DNA of 64,000 nt from Pezicula radicicola (GCA_003008705.1 PDUO01000006.1:1559295-1623294); one strand, 5' to 3'. Shown: positions 45,432-57,694, counted from the stretch's first letter. Notes: a model not told the origin generated them from the letters alone. A program made the numbers and translations.

Positions 45432-47330
45432 GGATTTACTCAGAAGGAATCGAATTGAATTTATTTGCGCATTTGATTATTGATGACAATGCAGATGCTG
45501 ACAGTGATGCGGTTTTGGGAATTTGAGTTTTGGGTTGTGCTTAGAAGGCGTTTGGAGAGGATGGCGATATCGAGATAAAGAAAAATTTGGAGTTTATTCT
45601 GGGTGCTTAGTTGATGCTGAGAAGGAGGTACGCTTGTAGAACCGGAGTTAGGCGTTGTGGGCGTACAAATATACCAGTGGGAAATACCCTCTTCATTAAG
45701 CGAGCAACTACGAACGTCTAAATGGGGGTAAAAATTAATATCCTCCATTAGACCTAAGGTTCAAATTGTATAGAAAGATATTAAATCACCTGCGTCTCTA
45801 ATTTTCAGAGTGTTTAATCTATTAGCTTAGCTTACTTTTAGCTTGTCTTTATTTTAGAGTTTATATTAGTAACTTAGATATTTATGGCTAAAGTACATTT
45901 ATAGAGAATTATTTAAGGTACAGGAGACTAAATATCGTTCTGTCTATACCTATACTATTAGAAAAGGACCTGTTATAGGATAATAGAAATCGAAGAAATA
46001 CTTAAGGCTATTATTCTATATCTCATTGCTGTAGTCTCTATTAAGTACTGGCTTTTTATAACCTCTTTATTCTATTAGATGTATAGAAAGGGTCTATTAC
46101 ACACTGCAGGCCAATTAGTCTGTCGGTTGTTGCTCGCTAAGCGTTGAGATCTCTAAATCTAAGGGGCATCGTCCTTAAATTAACGTGTGAATTAACTTCC
46201 TAACGGCCTATAGAAACCCAACTACCGACAATGAACATGTTTAGCCTGCAAAGCATGCATGAATTCTGGCTCATTACCAAATTTGCGAGTAAACAAATCT
46301 TAAGGGATACCGCATCTAGTTGTAAACCGGTAGTGATAAACTACCGCATAGCTAGTATTTTTGTCCAGTACAGACCGTACGAGTACGGTACAGGGCCTGA
46401 AGGAGTGTGCATCATAAGATGAGATCATTTCCTTTGTTGCTGAGGCACCACGGTACGACGCTGATCTCCAACGTTTCTGTCAAATCAAATGACTTTGGCT
46501 GGTCACTCAAGAACATTAACTTGGCATTTCCCCGCACTTTATAGCGGGTGGATAGAAGTCTATCTAGTAGCCGAATTTACTCCGAAAGTCTATTAGTATA
46601 ACTATTTATCTTATAAAAATTTAGGTGTATAAGTATATCTTAAACTTTTACTAGTAATTAATTATAGTATTTATAGTAGACTTTTTTATATACTTTAAAA
46701 GTAGCTAGGGAAATTAAGAAGAGTGTAGAGTAGTAAAATATCAGCCCCTCTTACTTTAAAGATATAGATATTAATAGCAACATCTCTAAAATATAATAGA
46801 ATATTATATAATTATAGATAACTATCGAAATCATGTTTCTAGTATAAAGGTATATTTTTAATTATTTCCTTTTATTATATATGACTTTTGGTGTAAATTC
46901 AGCTACCGGATAGACTTTATGTCCACCTACTGTACTAGGATAACTGGGAGATCAGATGCAGGTACAGGGGAGTCTATCACCTCGACGTGCTCGCCTCCTT
47001 GCTTTGTTTGTTCTTACTCCGATGCTTCTAAGCGCAAGTTCTCCGACTGCCGCTGAACAAGCAAACATTATTGGATGAGCTGTCCGTAACTATATACTAT
47101 AACCCATCTCTTAATCAAATAGACATTTTGTCCGACAATGCGAGATGCAATACGAAAACGAGGGGTGAATACACCCTGGACGACCCTGACTTCTACTTGC
47201 CGATGATGAATTGGCCATACTGCAGATGATCAGGTACGCAAACATATAAACACTTGGTTCCGTACAGATAAATTTTTGTATTTTGCCCGATTTACTCAAC
47301 TATCTAGCTTTGTTGGCTCCTTAGTTCGCG
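45432..47330. other. Intergenic with two AT-rich blocks
   Basis: Blocks at about 45770-46090 and 46560-46880 are AT-rich and RIP-like. A dense GTAC palindrome cluster is at 46366-46397. No gene recognised. Confidence 0.45.
47245..47250 (+). promoter_or_regulatory. TATA box of the carboxylesterase gene
   Basis: tataaa 86 bp upstream of the ATG at 47331. Confidence 0.5.
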
Positions 47331-49211
47331 ATGCACCTTCCTCATCCACTCGTTATTGCTCTATATTGGTCTCTTTTCCTTTCGTCGGCACTTGCGCAAA
47401 CATCAAATACAACTTTCCCTATCGTTGACCTCGGATATGAGCTCCACCAAGCCGACTTTTTCAACGTAAGTGTAATCCAAGACACCAGCACGGGTTTATT
47501 TAACAACCTCAACCGTAGGAAACTGGCAACTTCTATAACTTTAGCAACATTCCCTACGCAGAATCACCACTTGGAGATCTGCGCTTTCGAGCACCTCAAC
47601 CACCTCTCACCAATCGCTCAGCGGTAAATACAGGAAGTGTTGGAAAGATATGTCCACAGAGCTACCCAGCATGGGTCATCGAAGGCCAATTTTTCGTATC
47701 GAATTATACGCAGGGACTCGCATTCAATGTCTCAGTGTGGGACGCTGAAGCTCCGAATATTACAATAGACCTCTTCCCAGTCGATCCGAGGGAGACCGAG
47801 GACTGTCTTGTTCTGGATGTAGTTGTCCCTCAAAACATCCTGGAATCAGCTAATACTAGCTGCGGCGCACCGGTTATTGTGTGGATTCATGGAGGCGGCT
47901 ATGCTGTTGGAAGTAAAGACTTTTATGGGAGTCCCTCTGGTATTCTTGCGCGTAGTAATATTACCACGTCCGAGGGTGTTATCTTTGTCGCGCTGAATTA
48001 CCGTCTTGGTGCTCTTGGGTTTCTATCTGGATCAACACTGGAGGCTGATGGGACTGCCAATGCTGGCTTGCTTGATCAGAGATTGGCTCTTGAATGGGTG
48101 CAGGAACACATTTCTAAGTTCGGGGGTGATCCTAATAAGGTGACTGTTATGGGTGAATCAGCTGGAGGAGGTTCAATCATTTACCATATCACAGTAAGTC
48201 GTTGGTCGCTTAACTTTAAACTCCCTCTCCTGTCGAGGCTTGCTCAGTCACATATCACCATAATTCTCTCATACATCTAAAATAATGAACTGACAATTAT
48301 CTCTCAACTAGGCTTATGGTGGCAAGAACGGATCAGCCCCATTTCTCCGTGCTATCCCCCAATCACCAGCATATAGTCCATACCAAACCACCGACCAAGA
48401 AGAAAGCATGTTCGAAAATTTCCTCACGGCCGCGAACGTTTCAAGCCTCACGGAACTCCGCAGTCTCTCATCAGAAGCCCTCATTACAGCTAATCTCCAA
48501 GCAACTCTCAACGCAGCCTACGGAACCTTTCCCTACACGCCAGTTGTTGACGGTAGCTATGTACCAGATCTTCCACAATTGCTCCTACTCAACGGCGAAT
48601 ACGATGATAGCGTAGAGCTTCTAATTGGACACACCGCCGAAGAAGGCGTCTTTTTCACTAATCCGATAATCACCACCGATGCTACATTTGACGACTCACT
48701 TACATCGGCTTACCCCAATGTATCTGATTCAGTAATAGATTACATCAAAAATACTTTATACCCACCCATATTCAACGGTTCCGAACCATACACAAACAAC
48801 CTCGACCGAGCAATCCTACTAAATTCCGAAGTAATAGTCCTCTGTAACGCATTCAACCTAGATAAAGCCTTCAAGAATAACACTTACGCCTATATCTTCG
48901 ATGTCCCACCTGCCGTCCACGGTTCCGACGTAGCTTATACCTTTTACACAGGTCCATTCGGTTCTAACTATAGTTCTGTCTCGTTTAATTCGACGGTGGC
49001 GGAAGTTATGTTGGATTATTTCACTACCTTTGCGGATACGGGGATCCCGACTACGACTGTGGCGGGTGTACCGGCTTTCGGAACGTATGGTGAAGATGCT
49101 ACGGTTATGAATTTGGCGTCGGTGGATATTTCTTTGGTGACTGATCCTGCTGCTAATAGTAGGTGTGATTGGTGGCAGTTGGCTCTGTTTGCTGCGAATT
49201 CTACTACGTAG
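47331..49211 (+). CDS. Secreted type-B carboxylesterase/lipase
   Basis: Three exons, 47331-47465, 47519-48193 and 48312-49211; 1710 nt, 569 residues, normal for the family. A signal peptide (MHLPHPLVIALYWSLFLSSALA) opens the protein. Alpha/beta-hydrolase landmarks: IPYAESPLGDLRF, EDCLVLDVVVP, the oxyanion loop WIHGGGY, and the nucleophile elbow VMGESAGGGS. The acid is probably in GHTAEEG and the His in VHGSDVAY. Many N-glycosylation sequons fit an extracellular enzyme. It would hydrolyse carboxylic esters; substrate unknown. Both junctions restore family motifs (ETGNFYNFSNIPYA; HIT|AYGGK). The gene is intact. Confidence 0.92.
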
Positions 49212-49755
49212 TTCGTTCGGTCTTGTAAGTTTTGGTTTTTATATACTTATAAAAACTTATTATTAATAGGGTGGATTAATATTCGGTGTTTTACTGTGCT
49301 GTCTTCTAGCAGATTCTAGGATATCTTTGGAGAAAATGTTTATTTCTCAAGCTGGATTGTCTTGCGAAGTAGCTTGTGTCGCTAAATGGCTTGTGTCGCT
49401 GATTGCTCTGTGTCGTCAAGCATTCTTATGTCGCAAAAAGTTTTAGTGTCGCTAAGCGGGCCGGCTTGCGGCTCCGCTTCTAATCTCGACCTCCTTTGTC
49501 CTGCCTCTCTTTATGTCACCCTGAATAACCCCGACCGAAACCACCCCAAAACAATTCCGATTCTCTTGTGTAAATTAAGTATTTACATAAGTCACAATGG
49601 TTTAGACTTGAGGTGTGACAACGAGATAAGTCAGGCTTGCATATGTGGCCTCTTGGCCATGCCAATTTCAAAGTTGTACGTCAACTGTCAACGATGATAT
49701 CCCATCTAGAACAATTTGACTCTTCATACTAATCAAGCAATGTCAGTCACCTCAA
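49212..49755. other. Intergenic
   Basis: 3' flank of the esterase and 5' flank of the kinase. A tgtcgct word recurs four times between 49377 and 49455 (tgtcgctaa, tgtcgctga, tgtcgca, tgtcgctaa). No gene. Confidence 0.45.
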
Positions 49756-51123
49756 ATGTTGAACTTACACAAAGGACCTTTCCGAAGACTGTTCGCCCGT
49801 CAAATGCCAAAACTTCTCTATCAGTGGCAAGAAGGGGTCGAGCAACTCGAAGGCTACCAACCAGGAGGCTATCATCCAACGCACATCGGCGATCGCTTTC
49901 ATGACAGTCGGTACAAGATTGTGCACAAACTTGGCCACGGAAGCTATTCCACAGTATGGTTAGCTCGAGACGAGAAAGAAGGCAGGAATGTTGCTCTCAA
50001 GATTCTCGTTGCTGAAGCTTCCAAGAAAAGCTCAGAGAGCAAGATTCTACGCGCATTACAACTTGGAAGATCTGATCATCCAGGTCGGCCATACGTTTCC
50101 TCTCTGCTCGAGGACTTCTACTTCGAGGGACCAAATGGTCAACACCTATGTCTTGTGACAGAGGCTGTTGGCTGTAGTGTCGCATTGTCTAAAGACGCAA
50201 GCACTACATGGCTGTTTCCCGTTAATGTTGCTCGCGCAATATCCGCGCAGGTCCTGCTAGGGCTAGATTATGTCCACTCTCACAACGTGATTCATGGCGG
50301 TAAGTGTTCTGTGTAAACGCCCTGTGTGAACCTCATTCATTAATCACCTCCAACAGATTTACACTCGAATAATATTCTTTTCCAGCCTCCTGGACTGGAA
50401 AGCTCCATGGTTGAAGAGATATATCGTCGTTTTGGGGAACCCCAAAGACTGCCTGTACAGCGTCTCGACGGAGCCAAAGTTGGATCAGAAGCACCATCAT
50501 ATTGCGTGCCTCCCGCCATGCTGGCTATATCAAGCGAAGATGTCACCGATGCAAGAGTCAAAATCTCCGATTTCGGGGAAGCTTTTTTTGCAAACGACAA
50601 AGACAATCAAATTCTAAACACACCTATCTTGGTGCTTCCACCAGAATTATTCTTCCACACGCCCCTTAGACCTGCAGTCGATATATGGACTCTTGGATGT
50701 ACATTGTATGAGATATTAGGGGAGCGGCCTCTATTTGAGGGGTTCATGCCGGATGAGGACGACATTATCGCCGAGATGATAAGTACATTGGGCCCTCTAC
50801 CTCAGGAATGGTGGGAGAAATGGGAGAAGAAAACAGATTTCTTTCTTGAAGATGGTTCTTGGAAGGAAGACACTAAACGAAATCATGACCCTCAATCACG
50901 ACCACTTGTGCAGCGCTTGAAAGAAATGGGACGAGGGGAAGATCCAGAGACTTGCGAGTTTAGCCCCGAAGAAATGGCGAGTTTGAACGCTTTACTGAGA
51001 TCCATGTTGACTTATGATCCGGCAAAACGCGTTGCGATTGGTGATGCGGTCACTTCGGAGTGGATGAAGAAATGGGGATTGCCGGCGATTAGAGAGGCTT
51101 GCTCTTCAATCAATAGTAATTAG
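49756..51123 (+). CDS. SRPK-like Ser/Thr protein kinase
   Basis: Two exons, 49756-50299 and 50357-51123, 436 residues. The N-terminal EGYQPGGYHPTHIGDRFHDSRYKIVHKLGHGSYSTVWLA is the signature of fungal SR-protein-kinase-like proteins. Conserved residues: glycine loop LGHGSYSTV, Lys in VALKIL, catalytic Asp in IHGDLHSNN (HRD is HGD here, as often in this fungal group), DFG in ISDFGEAFF, and PPE in place of APE. The long spacer of true SRPKs between lobes is short. Fungal genomes carry many such copies; targets are unknown. The intron restores HGD|LHSNNIL. A downstream ATG (around 49804, MPKLLYQWQEG) is an alternative start, because the first 16 residues look like untranslated leader. Confidence 0.85.
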
Positions 51124-51578
51124 GAAGATGTTACAAGAATTAATCAAAACTATCATGTTATAGATTAACTTCAAAAGCCAACCTTGTATACACAAATACA
51201 TGAACTAAAGTAAATCACTGCACTAAATAGAGCTCTCTTTTCTTAGCCAGGAGAAAGTAAATAATGTTTACTATAGACCTTTAGGTAGTGTTTTAGGTAT
51301 ACGTAAGCATATTATGTTACCACAGGCACCGACTTCACCATTTCTGGTGCTTGTTCTGATGTTCTGTACGTACGTGCAGACGGTATTTGGCATAGTAAAT
51401 CAACGGTGGTTAGGCAACACAAAACGGACGACTGGTACTAAAACAATTATCTTCCCTTACTTACGAATAGAAAAACTATCCAGAAGCTGGTAATAATTAC
51501 CGGAGTGTCTATCCACCTATCTATTACAGCACAATCCCGCAGCTATTTCCAGCTCACTCCCAAAACATTCCCCCCGAA
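51124..51578. other. Intergenic
   Basis: 3' flank of the kinase gene; no gene or repeat recognised. Confidence 0.45.
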
Positions 51579-52120
51579 ATGATAGTTTTTGCAATAGACA
51601 TTATCTCAGACACTGTCTGCCCATGGGTACTTTCAAACCCTTTCTAGACTTCAAATATTTCGCTTAGCCTGATATTCCCTTCTTCTATGTTAGTGTTACA
51701 TTGCTTTTCGTCGCCTGCGAAAGGCAATCACAGTCTACCAGAAAAAATATCCTGGCGGATTCAGTGACACCTTCAACATAACATGGAAACCATACTATCT
51801 CGACCCACTAGTACCAAAATACGGCATCCCTATTCAAGGTAATAACTACTATCCAGCCAGGCTAAACATGTACTCATAGCCTCAGATAAAATGCTCAGTC
51901 GCATGGACCCTGAACGCGTGGAAAAAGATACAGCGTCATCTCCAGAGCATTGGCGCTGCTGAGGGCATCATGTTTAAATTCGGCGGGAAGATGGGGAATT
52001 CTAGACTCTTACATCAATTGCTACAATTGGCTGAGATGGATAGTCTTGAAATGTAAGGGAAAGTTGTGGAGGAGATTCGTTAAGCTTCTTTGAGGTCTTT
52101 GTGAAAATTAAGGAGGAATA
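51579..52120 (+). pseudogene. DsbA-like thioredoxin (FrnE-type) relic
   Basis: Exon 51579-51626 reads MIVFAIDIISDTVCPW; after an intron, exon 51694-51838 continues CYIAFRRLRKAITVYQKKYP and TWKPYYLDP. The CPWC active site is thus split by the intron. A third exon from 51880 reads SDKMLSRMDPERVEK; then one extra A in the run at 51922-51926 shifts the frame, after which IQRHLQSIGAAEG and FKFGGKMGNSRLLHQLLQLA can be read. The next stretch (VVEEI, FFEVFVKIKEE) is in pieces with stops, and the C-terminal third of the family (about 210-230 residues) is missing. FrnE-type proteins are oxidoreductases of the thioredoxin fold. A one-base sequencing error could explain the shift but not the missing C-terminus. 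Confidence 0.72.
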
Positions 52121-52170
52121 AAGCTCTGAATGAGAGTGTCACTTGATAGACTTAAAGATGGCTATACTAT

Positions 52171-53953
52171 TCATATTTTGGCTGCTACTTGCTCGATATC
52201 TACGGAAATCTGATTCCAATGTGCGTCAACCTGTTTCAGCCCACATTATCAGCCACTATCCAAAACAAATGCGAGAAGTAGTGCACGGAGAGTAACTTAC
52301 GTCTTTGAGATGATCATATCCAAGCAGCCACGGGCTTAATTCCGGATCTCTCCACACCAATGGATCACCTGGCAGAGTAGGATTTAGTTGCATAAGTCTA
52401 TCTCGCTCGCGTTGTTCCGGACCGTCATGAAGATGGTAAAGGACTTGCTGTCTATAATTGGTTATATTAGCAAATAAAATACTAGTGAAAACAGTCAAGA
52501 CCGGTAAAGTAAATTGATAGAGATAGACTTACACATTTCCTCTTTGAACAATCCTTGAAGTTCGACCTTTTCGGCAGGATTCATAGACATCGAGCGCTTT
52601 CTTCAGCTCAGATTTGCTCTTGATCCGGGCCAGACATTCACCAAGGACGGCGCCGTCTTCGAGGGACATACCGGCGCTGGTGTTTTGTTAGCAAATATGT
52701 TCCCACCAGTATTATCTTTCTGCTCTATAGATATAGAGATTGAAAAGAAAGAGCTGAGCGTGAAAGAATACCCAGAAGCTAAATACGGCAGTGTCGCATG
52801 TACGGCATCACCTAACATGGTATATGTGCCAGAGGGATGCGACCATTGCGGGAGCTCGTGTCGGATACAGAGTTTCCATTTTTGGACGGAGTTGCAGCGT
52901 GCCAGCAGTGCACCAATTCTACGATCATGTCAGCATCCCTAGAAGTAGATGTAACGATAGGAAAATTCAGTGTTAGCTGAACGAACCTTGGGTCCCAGTC
53001 CTTAAACAGATTTCTCATCTCCTGCACGTTTCCGGCCACAGTCTTAGCTCCCCCATTCGGAATATCATCTGGAACAAGGAGTACAACTGCAACTGTCAAC
53101 TTCTGCCTCTAAATTCCCTAGTTTTCTCTCTCGTCTTACCATTAACTTTCTCCCCACCCCTCAAATGATAAGTAACAACATGGCAATCCGGCCCCATCCA
53201 ATAATTCACTTCGGTCGTTTCAAACAACCACTTGAACTGCTCTTCCCTTTTTAACTCTGCTGTATCTAGCAGGACCCTATACGCCAAATCCCCCGTTGGC
53301 GTCGGCTCATCTTTGCGCCCTAAAAAGCATTCTCGAGTACGACTTGCAATGCCGTCAGCACCAACCACTAGATCTGCTGTCAGTCGCTGCCCATTAGATA
53401 ACACAACCGTCGTGGTCTTGGTGCTTCTATTTTCACTAGGAAACTCAATTTCGTCAACTCGGCTGTTGATGCGTACTTCAGCACCGAGCTCTACTGCGCG
53501 CTCATAAAGACAGTTGTGCAGGTCTGCTCGGTGGAAATCCCAGAAAGGGCTCCCATACTTCTTGGCGGAGTCTAGGAAGTTGAGAGACGTGAGTTTTTTC
53601 CCTTTCCAGGAGATTAAATTGCATTGCGTTGGTGAGGTGGCGTATTTGGAGAGAGCGTCAGAGACGCCCCAGTACTTAAGGAGACGTGAGGCGTTAGGGA
53701 GAATTTGGATTCCGGCACCGATCTAGAATGGAGTATTAGAAAACAGGGTGGAGATGAGTGAATGGCAAAGTACCTCGCTGACTTCATGGGCGGACTCGAG
53801 AACGATTACGCTGTGGCCTGCCATAAGGATGGAGATTGCGGCTCCGAGACCACCAAGGCCAGCGCCGACGATGATAACCTGTGAGTTGTTAGCTTGGCGA
53901 TTCTATGTAAGTCGCGATACAGTTCGATCTCGTACCTGGAGCTTCTCGCCCAT
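52171..53953 (-). CDS. FAD-dependent monooxygenase (salicylate hydroxylase type)
   Basis: Eight exons: 53953-53936, 53878-53774, 53722-53140, 53092-52987, 52918-52772, 52676-52533, 52451-52301 and 52230-52171; 1314 nt, 437 residues. Group A flavoprotein landmarks: the dinucleotide fold VIIVGAGLGGLGAA right at the N-terminus, IGAGIQILPNASRLL, the DG motif ADLVVGADGIASRTR, and the GD motif MLGDAVHATLPYLASGAGMSLEDGAVL. Such enzymes use NAD(P)H and O2 to hydroxylate aromatic rings. It lies among other tailoring-type genes (P450, methyltransferase, NmrA-like), so a role in a secondary pathway or in phenolic breakdown is possible. All junctions keep the frame and the gene seems intact. It diverges from the TauD relic to its right. 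Confidence 0.9.
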
Positions 53954-54835
53954 AGCTTTTCTTGTATTATCTCACGATGCTCAATGATTGTGCTTGACTT
54001 TTGTGCTGTCACACTCGTTCTTCTAAGAACTTTATGTAATAACAATAGCTTGATACTGTAGTACGCACACTCGTTCTTCTAAAAACTTTATGTAATAACA
54101 ATAGCTTGATACTGTAGTGCGCACCCTTAAGTCTTTGCTCGCAAGGGCCTTCAAAGTATACGAGTATTAGGGAGCCAAGAGATTAGAGACGGAAATGTAT
54201 CCGATTCCCGTGATAACCATATAGCTTACAGTTATTCTCTCTTCTTAGTACTATCACAAGGCATCGAAAATGGTGGGGGTGTAGAATGTGGGGCATAGAT
54301 CTACAGGTAAACCTCGTTGTATGTACTTCCCTACCCACTCTTGCGTTGATTAGTGTATTACTCCGCAGATCAATTGATTGCGTTAGTTAAAGTCCACTGA
54401 TATCTCTACTTTAACATACGTATGTCCGCTGCTATTTCCGGACTGGGAGCATTAGTGGGGTACTAATTGTCTGTCTTCGCTTAAGCCCCTAATGCACGTT
54501 TCGCTAAGGGGGGGCTTAAGCGAATACTGACGAAAGATTGCGGAAGTGGAGGAAGTACTTTCAGGCTTTCACGTTCGCATTTTGTATATACTTCCGGGCC
54601 GCTTTTGTGCTCATTAGTACAAAGAAATCGTAGTTTTTAATCCTCAAACATCATCTCACTCAGCTAATATGCTTGATTTCCTGTATCGTGTCCCATTGTT
54701 GCTCTGGGGCTGCATTATCTTGGCCTCGTTGGCTGTAGGTTACTTCCTCCTCCTTCACAAGTCTTGGACTAAATTGCCTTACTAGGGGTTCTACGCTATT
54801 CCCTACGTATTGAGTGCGTGTGAATTGAACCACAG
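53954..54835. other. Intergenic, 5' side of the FAD monooxygenase and TauD relic
   Basis: Holds the 56-bp direct duplication (54010-54121). A plus-strand frame from the ATG at 54668 has a hydrophobic run (LLLWGCIILASLAVGYFLLL) ended by a stop at about 54783; whether it was the 5' exon of the TauD relic is unclear. Confidence 0.4.
54010..54121. repeat. 56-bp direct tandem duplication
   Basis: Copies 54010-54065 and 54066-54121 begin cacactcgttcttcta and differ at two positions only. Confidence 0.95.
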
Positions 54836-55885
54836 TATGAGTTCAAACACTACCTTCCCTACACAACCCATACCAAGGAACTTCCACTCGCTCCATTCGA
54901 CCATGTGGACCCCAGGCTCCGAGCTGACAAAGAGAAAAAATCACTCTTGGAAGTCTGCAAAGAGCGAAAAGATATGACACCCTCCATCGGAACTGAGATC
55001 AAAGGAGCACAGCTTAGCAAGTTTACAAGTGAGCAAACGGATGAGCTTGCACTATATACAGCGGAGCGCGGGGTCCTCGTCTTCCGGGATCAAGATTTTG
55101 TGTACCAGACACCAGAGTTCTTGGAGTAGTACGGTAGCCACTTTGGATGGCTTCATGTTCATACTTTTGGTCATCATATAAAGGGTCATCCGGAGAGTTT
55201 CAGCAATTTGAGAGATAATGAGGCAACTGTTTTCGATTTTTACAGTGCTGGTTTCCTTACTACTACGAGATGGCACTCAGATATGGCTTATGAGAAGTAT
55301 GTCTGTACCTTACCATTTCTATCGTTTCATCATGTCGAAGATAAGCAGCTAATATTAAGTAGAAACCCCATGGGAACCACCTTCTTGTGTGCTTTAGAAG
55401 TCCCTGAATGTGGCGGGGATACCCTATACCTGAACTCCATGGATGCCTACGACAAGTTATCTTCATCGATGCAAAACTTCCTCGAAGGGCTCTCAGCCGT
55501 GTATTCAGGAGCTCAGTAATCTGTCCATGGCAAGAAAACAAGTTATTATGGCCGCGACCTTGTCGAAACAATACATCCAATTGTCTGAAAGCACCCCGTG
55601 GCAGGACGCAAAGCTCTATGGTTCCCTTCCAAGTATATAAGTGGAATTGTAGGATTAAAGAAGGAAGACAGTTATGCGATTACGGAGATGCTTTTCATGC
55701 ATTTCGAGATGAGTCTGAACTTTCATACCCGCATTAAGTGGGAGAAGGGCACGGTGGTTGTCTATTATAATCGGATGGTACTGCATTTCGTGGTCCTAGA
55801 TTATAAACTTGAGGGTGGGAAATTTCGCCATCATATTCGTATTACTCCTCAGGCTGAGCGTCCAATTCCTGCTAGAGAAGCTTAA
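54836..55885 (+). pseudogene. TauD/TfdA-type dioxygenase, inactivated by three stops
   Basis: One continuous frame from 54836 to 55885 matches fungal alpha-ketoglutarate-dependent TauD-family dioxygenases: APFDHVDPRLRAD, GTEIKGAQLSKFT, VLVFRDQDF, HFGWLHVH, the metal motif RWHSDMAYE (His-x-Asp), ECGGDTLYLN, HPVAGRKALWF, the distal His in NRMVLHFVV and the Arg in HIRITPQAERP. The frame is broken by TAG at 55127-55129, TAA at 55517-55519 and TGA at 55586-55588, with no length change anywhere. Each is one C-to-T change from a sense codon (CAG, CAA, CGA); at the third, Arg is the usual residue before KHPV. That fits RIP or deamination. The family uses Fe(II), O2 and alpha-ketoglutarate on sulfonates and related compounds. 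The 5' end (upstream of an acceptor at 54835) is unresolved. Confidence 0.85.
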
Positions 55886-56355
55886 ACAAAAAGGATGATT
55901 GAGGAAAAAATTGGCTATGTTAGACCTACGCTCATCGTTTAATATAGCATAATTGATAACTGTGGTAAGCTGTTAAGATAAATGTTCTTGTGACTTTTAC
56001 TAGACCTACCTGTATCAACCCGATTATTAATATAAGGGAATATTATTATCTTACTACGTGAATGATCCCTAATATCTTTTAGTATTATGAGAGATTATTG
56101 TTAGATTTGAGTAAAGCTAAGAGTTGGGTATTAGTAAAGTAAGCTAAAAACGCCTAAGATGAACTAATAATTTGCTATGCATTAAACGGCCTACAGATTT
56201 CCCTCCTTAAATAACCCCAATATCATAGTTTGACACTTAGCATCAATCTTACGAACCTATTTCTATGGCCTCGCTTTGCCTCTATTTCTCATTTGAGTAA
56301 TTTCGTTCTCCATTCTCGAAGGCCGTAAGGTGGTGCAAGTCCTTCAAATAGGACC
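55886..56355. other. AT-rich intergenic
   Basis: Follows the TauD relic; AT-rich at about 55900-56180. No gene. Confidence 0.4.
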
Positions 56356-57140
56356 TAAATCGAGTTTGTGGATTCGAGACTTTTCACCGTCTCGTCCCAC
56401 GTCAGGTAAGGATGCACTCGAAGCACTCGGCAGGCCATTTTGAGAGCGCCATGTATTTCTCTGCCATTCAATGGACTCTCACTTAGGCTATTTAATTGTC
56501 TCTGAAGTAAGTCCGCATTGACGCCATGGGCTTTCACAGCGTTGTATATAATGCCCTCCCAGATCAGCTGTCGCACTTCTAGACTCAACACTTTATACCC
56601 AATAGTCAATTGAATCAAAGAGCGAGAGGCTATATCCATGAAGCCGACGCGATTGGTTGTAAGGATGAGAGTCCCAACGCAGTGTTCCAGTATTCGTAGA
56701 CAGTTTATGACAATGCAGTTTTGAGCAGCATCGGGGCGGCATCCGACTTTGTTCTGCTTTCAAGAAGAATATCGACATCTTCTATGACCAGAACAGCGTC
56801 CCAAGGTTGAGCTAACTTCAAAAACTTGTCAAGTCTGATCCCACTTCCTCCGCTGTCTACTCAAGATCCGCCGATGAGAGGCATACCAAGGGTATCGGGA
56901 GATGCTCAGCGGCCTAATTGGTGGTCACTGCTTGGCCAACGCCAGGCCCACCATGGAGCAAATTTATTGTTGCATCCTGTGGGCTAGTACGCGTGAGTCT
57001 GCGCGAATCGATTCCAGCGGCTAGAGAACGTGTTGGCCTCAGGGCAGCTAGTAGTATCTCCTTATCTTCTCCCAAGACTAGCTTTTGCATTATTTCTGGT
57101 TCTAAGGTGATCTCTGACATCTCGTTTAGACTCAGCATTG
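56356..57140 (-). pseudogene. AAA+ ATPase relic 1
   Basis: Minus-strand pieces line up with the C-terminal half of a fungal AAA+ ATPase family. First comes EDKEILLAALRPTRSLAAGID, then a Walker A region reading LLHGGPGVGQAV where GPPGVGKT is normal (Lys to Gln). An in-frame stop follows it, then AAEHLPIPLVCLSSADLE with a stop after it. In a shifted frame come TSFLKLAQPWDAVLVIEDVDILLES-like Walker B residues (quoted in parts: LVIEDVDILLES), then YKVLSLEVRQLIWEGII and LNGREIHGALKMACRVL, the sensor-2 region. With the Walker Lys gone, two stops and a frame change it cannot make a working ATPase. Confidence 0.65.
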
Positions 57141-57694
57141 CTTTTCAAGTTACCTAGTCAATGAACATATAAATGCTACGGCAAGGAATGGGACTCTAAC
57201 TCCAGCTAAGATCACACAGAACGTAAGCCGATTGCAATGGCGGGCAGACAATGAGGATATTCGTTTGGATATTTAACGGATACAAGGGAAGAGCCAAGAC
57301 TACCACCAGCTATCACTCAACTTGAGCTCCTGGGAGAAAATTATTGATTGAGTAATGATACTGGTAATACTGGTAATACTTGGAGTGTAGGTTTATAAGC
57401 AACATCGGGAGAACGTCGGGACAATGCAAGTAGAGCGATAGTAGTACTGTGATTGGCTTCATGCTTCGTTGCTTCATAAGCAACTAGGCCACTTAGTGGG
57501 GTAGTGGGTCGCAGCATCTGAAGAGCTGAGAGCTCCAAAATGTTCCTCAAGGAGAAAGTAGCGGGAATTTGCGAAAAAGGGATAAAAGTATCAGAAATTC
57601 CTCAGATATCTTCTTATTATGCTGCTTATTAAGTTTGCCTCTTTTTTGCTCACCACCTCATCTTCATCATTCAGCAGGCAGACTTTAAGTCGAA
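57141..57694. other. Intergenic
   Basis: 5' flank of the NmrA-like gene; no gene recognised. A short direct repeat actggtaat/actggtaat at about 57359-57378. Confidence 0.4.
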
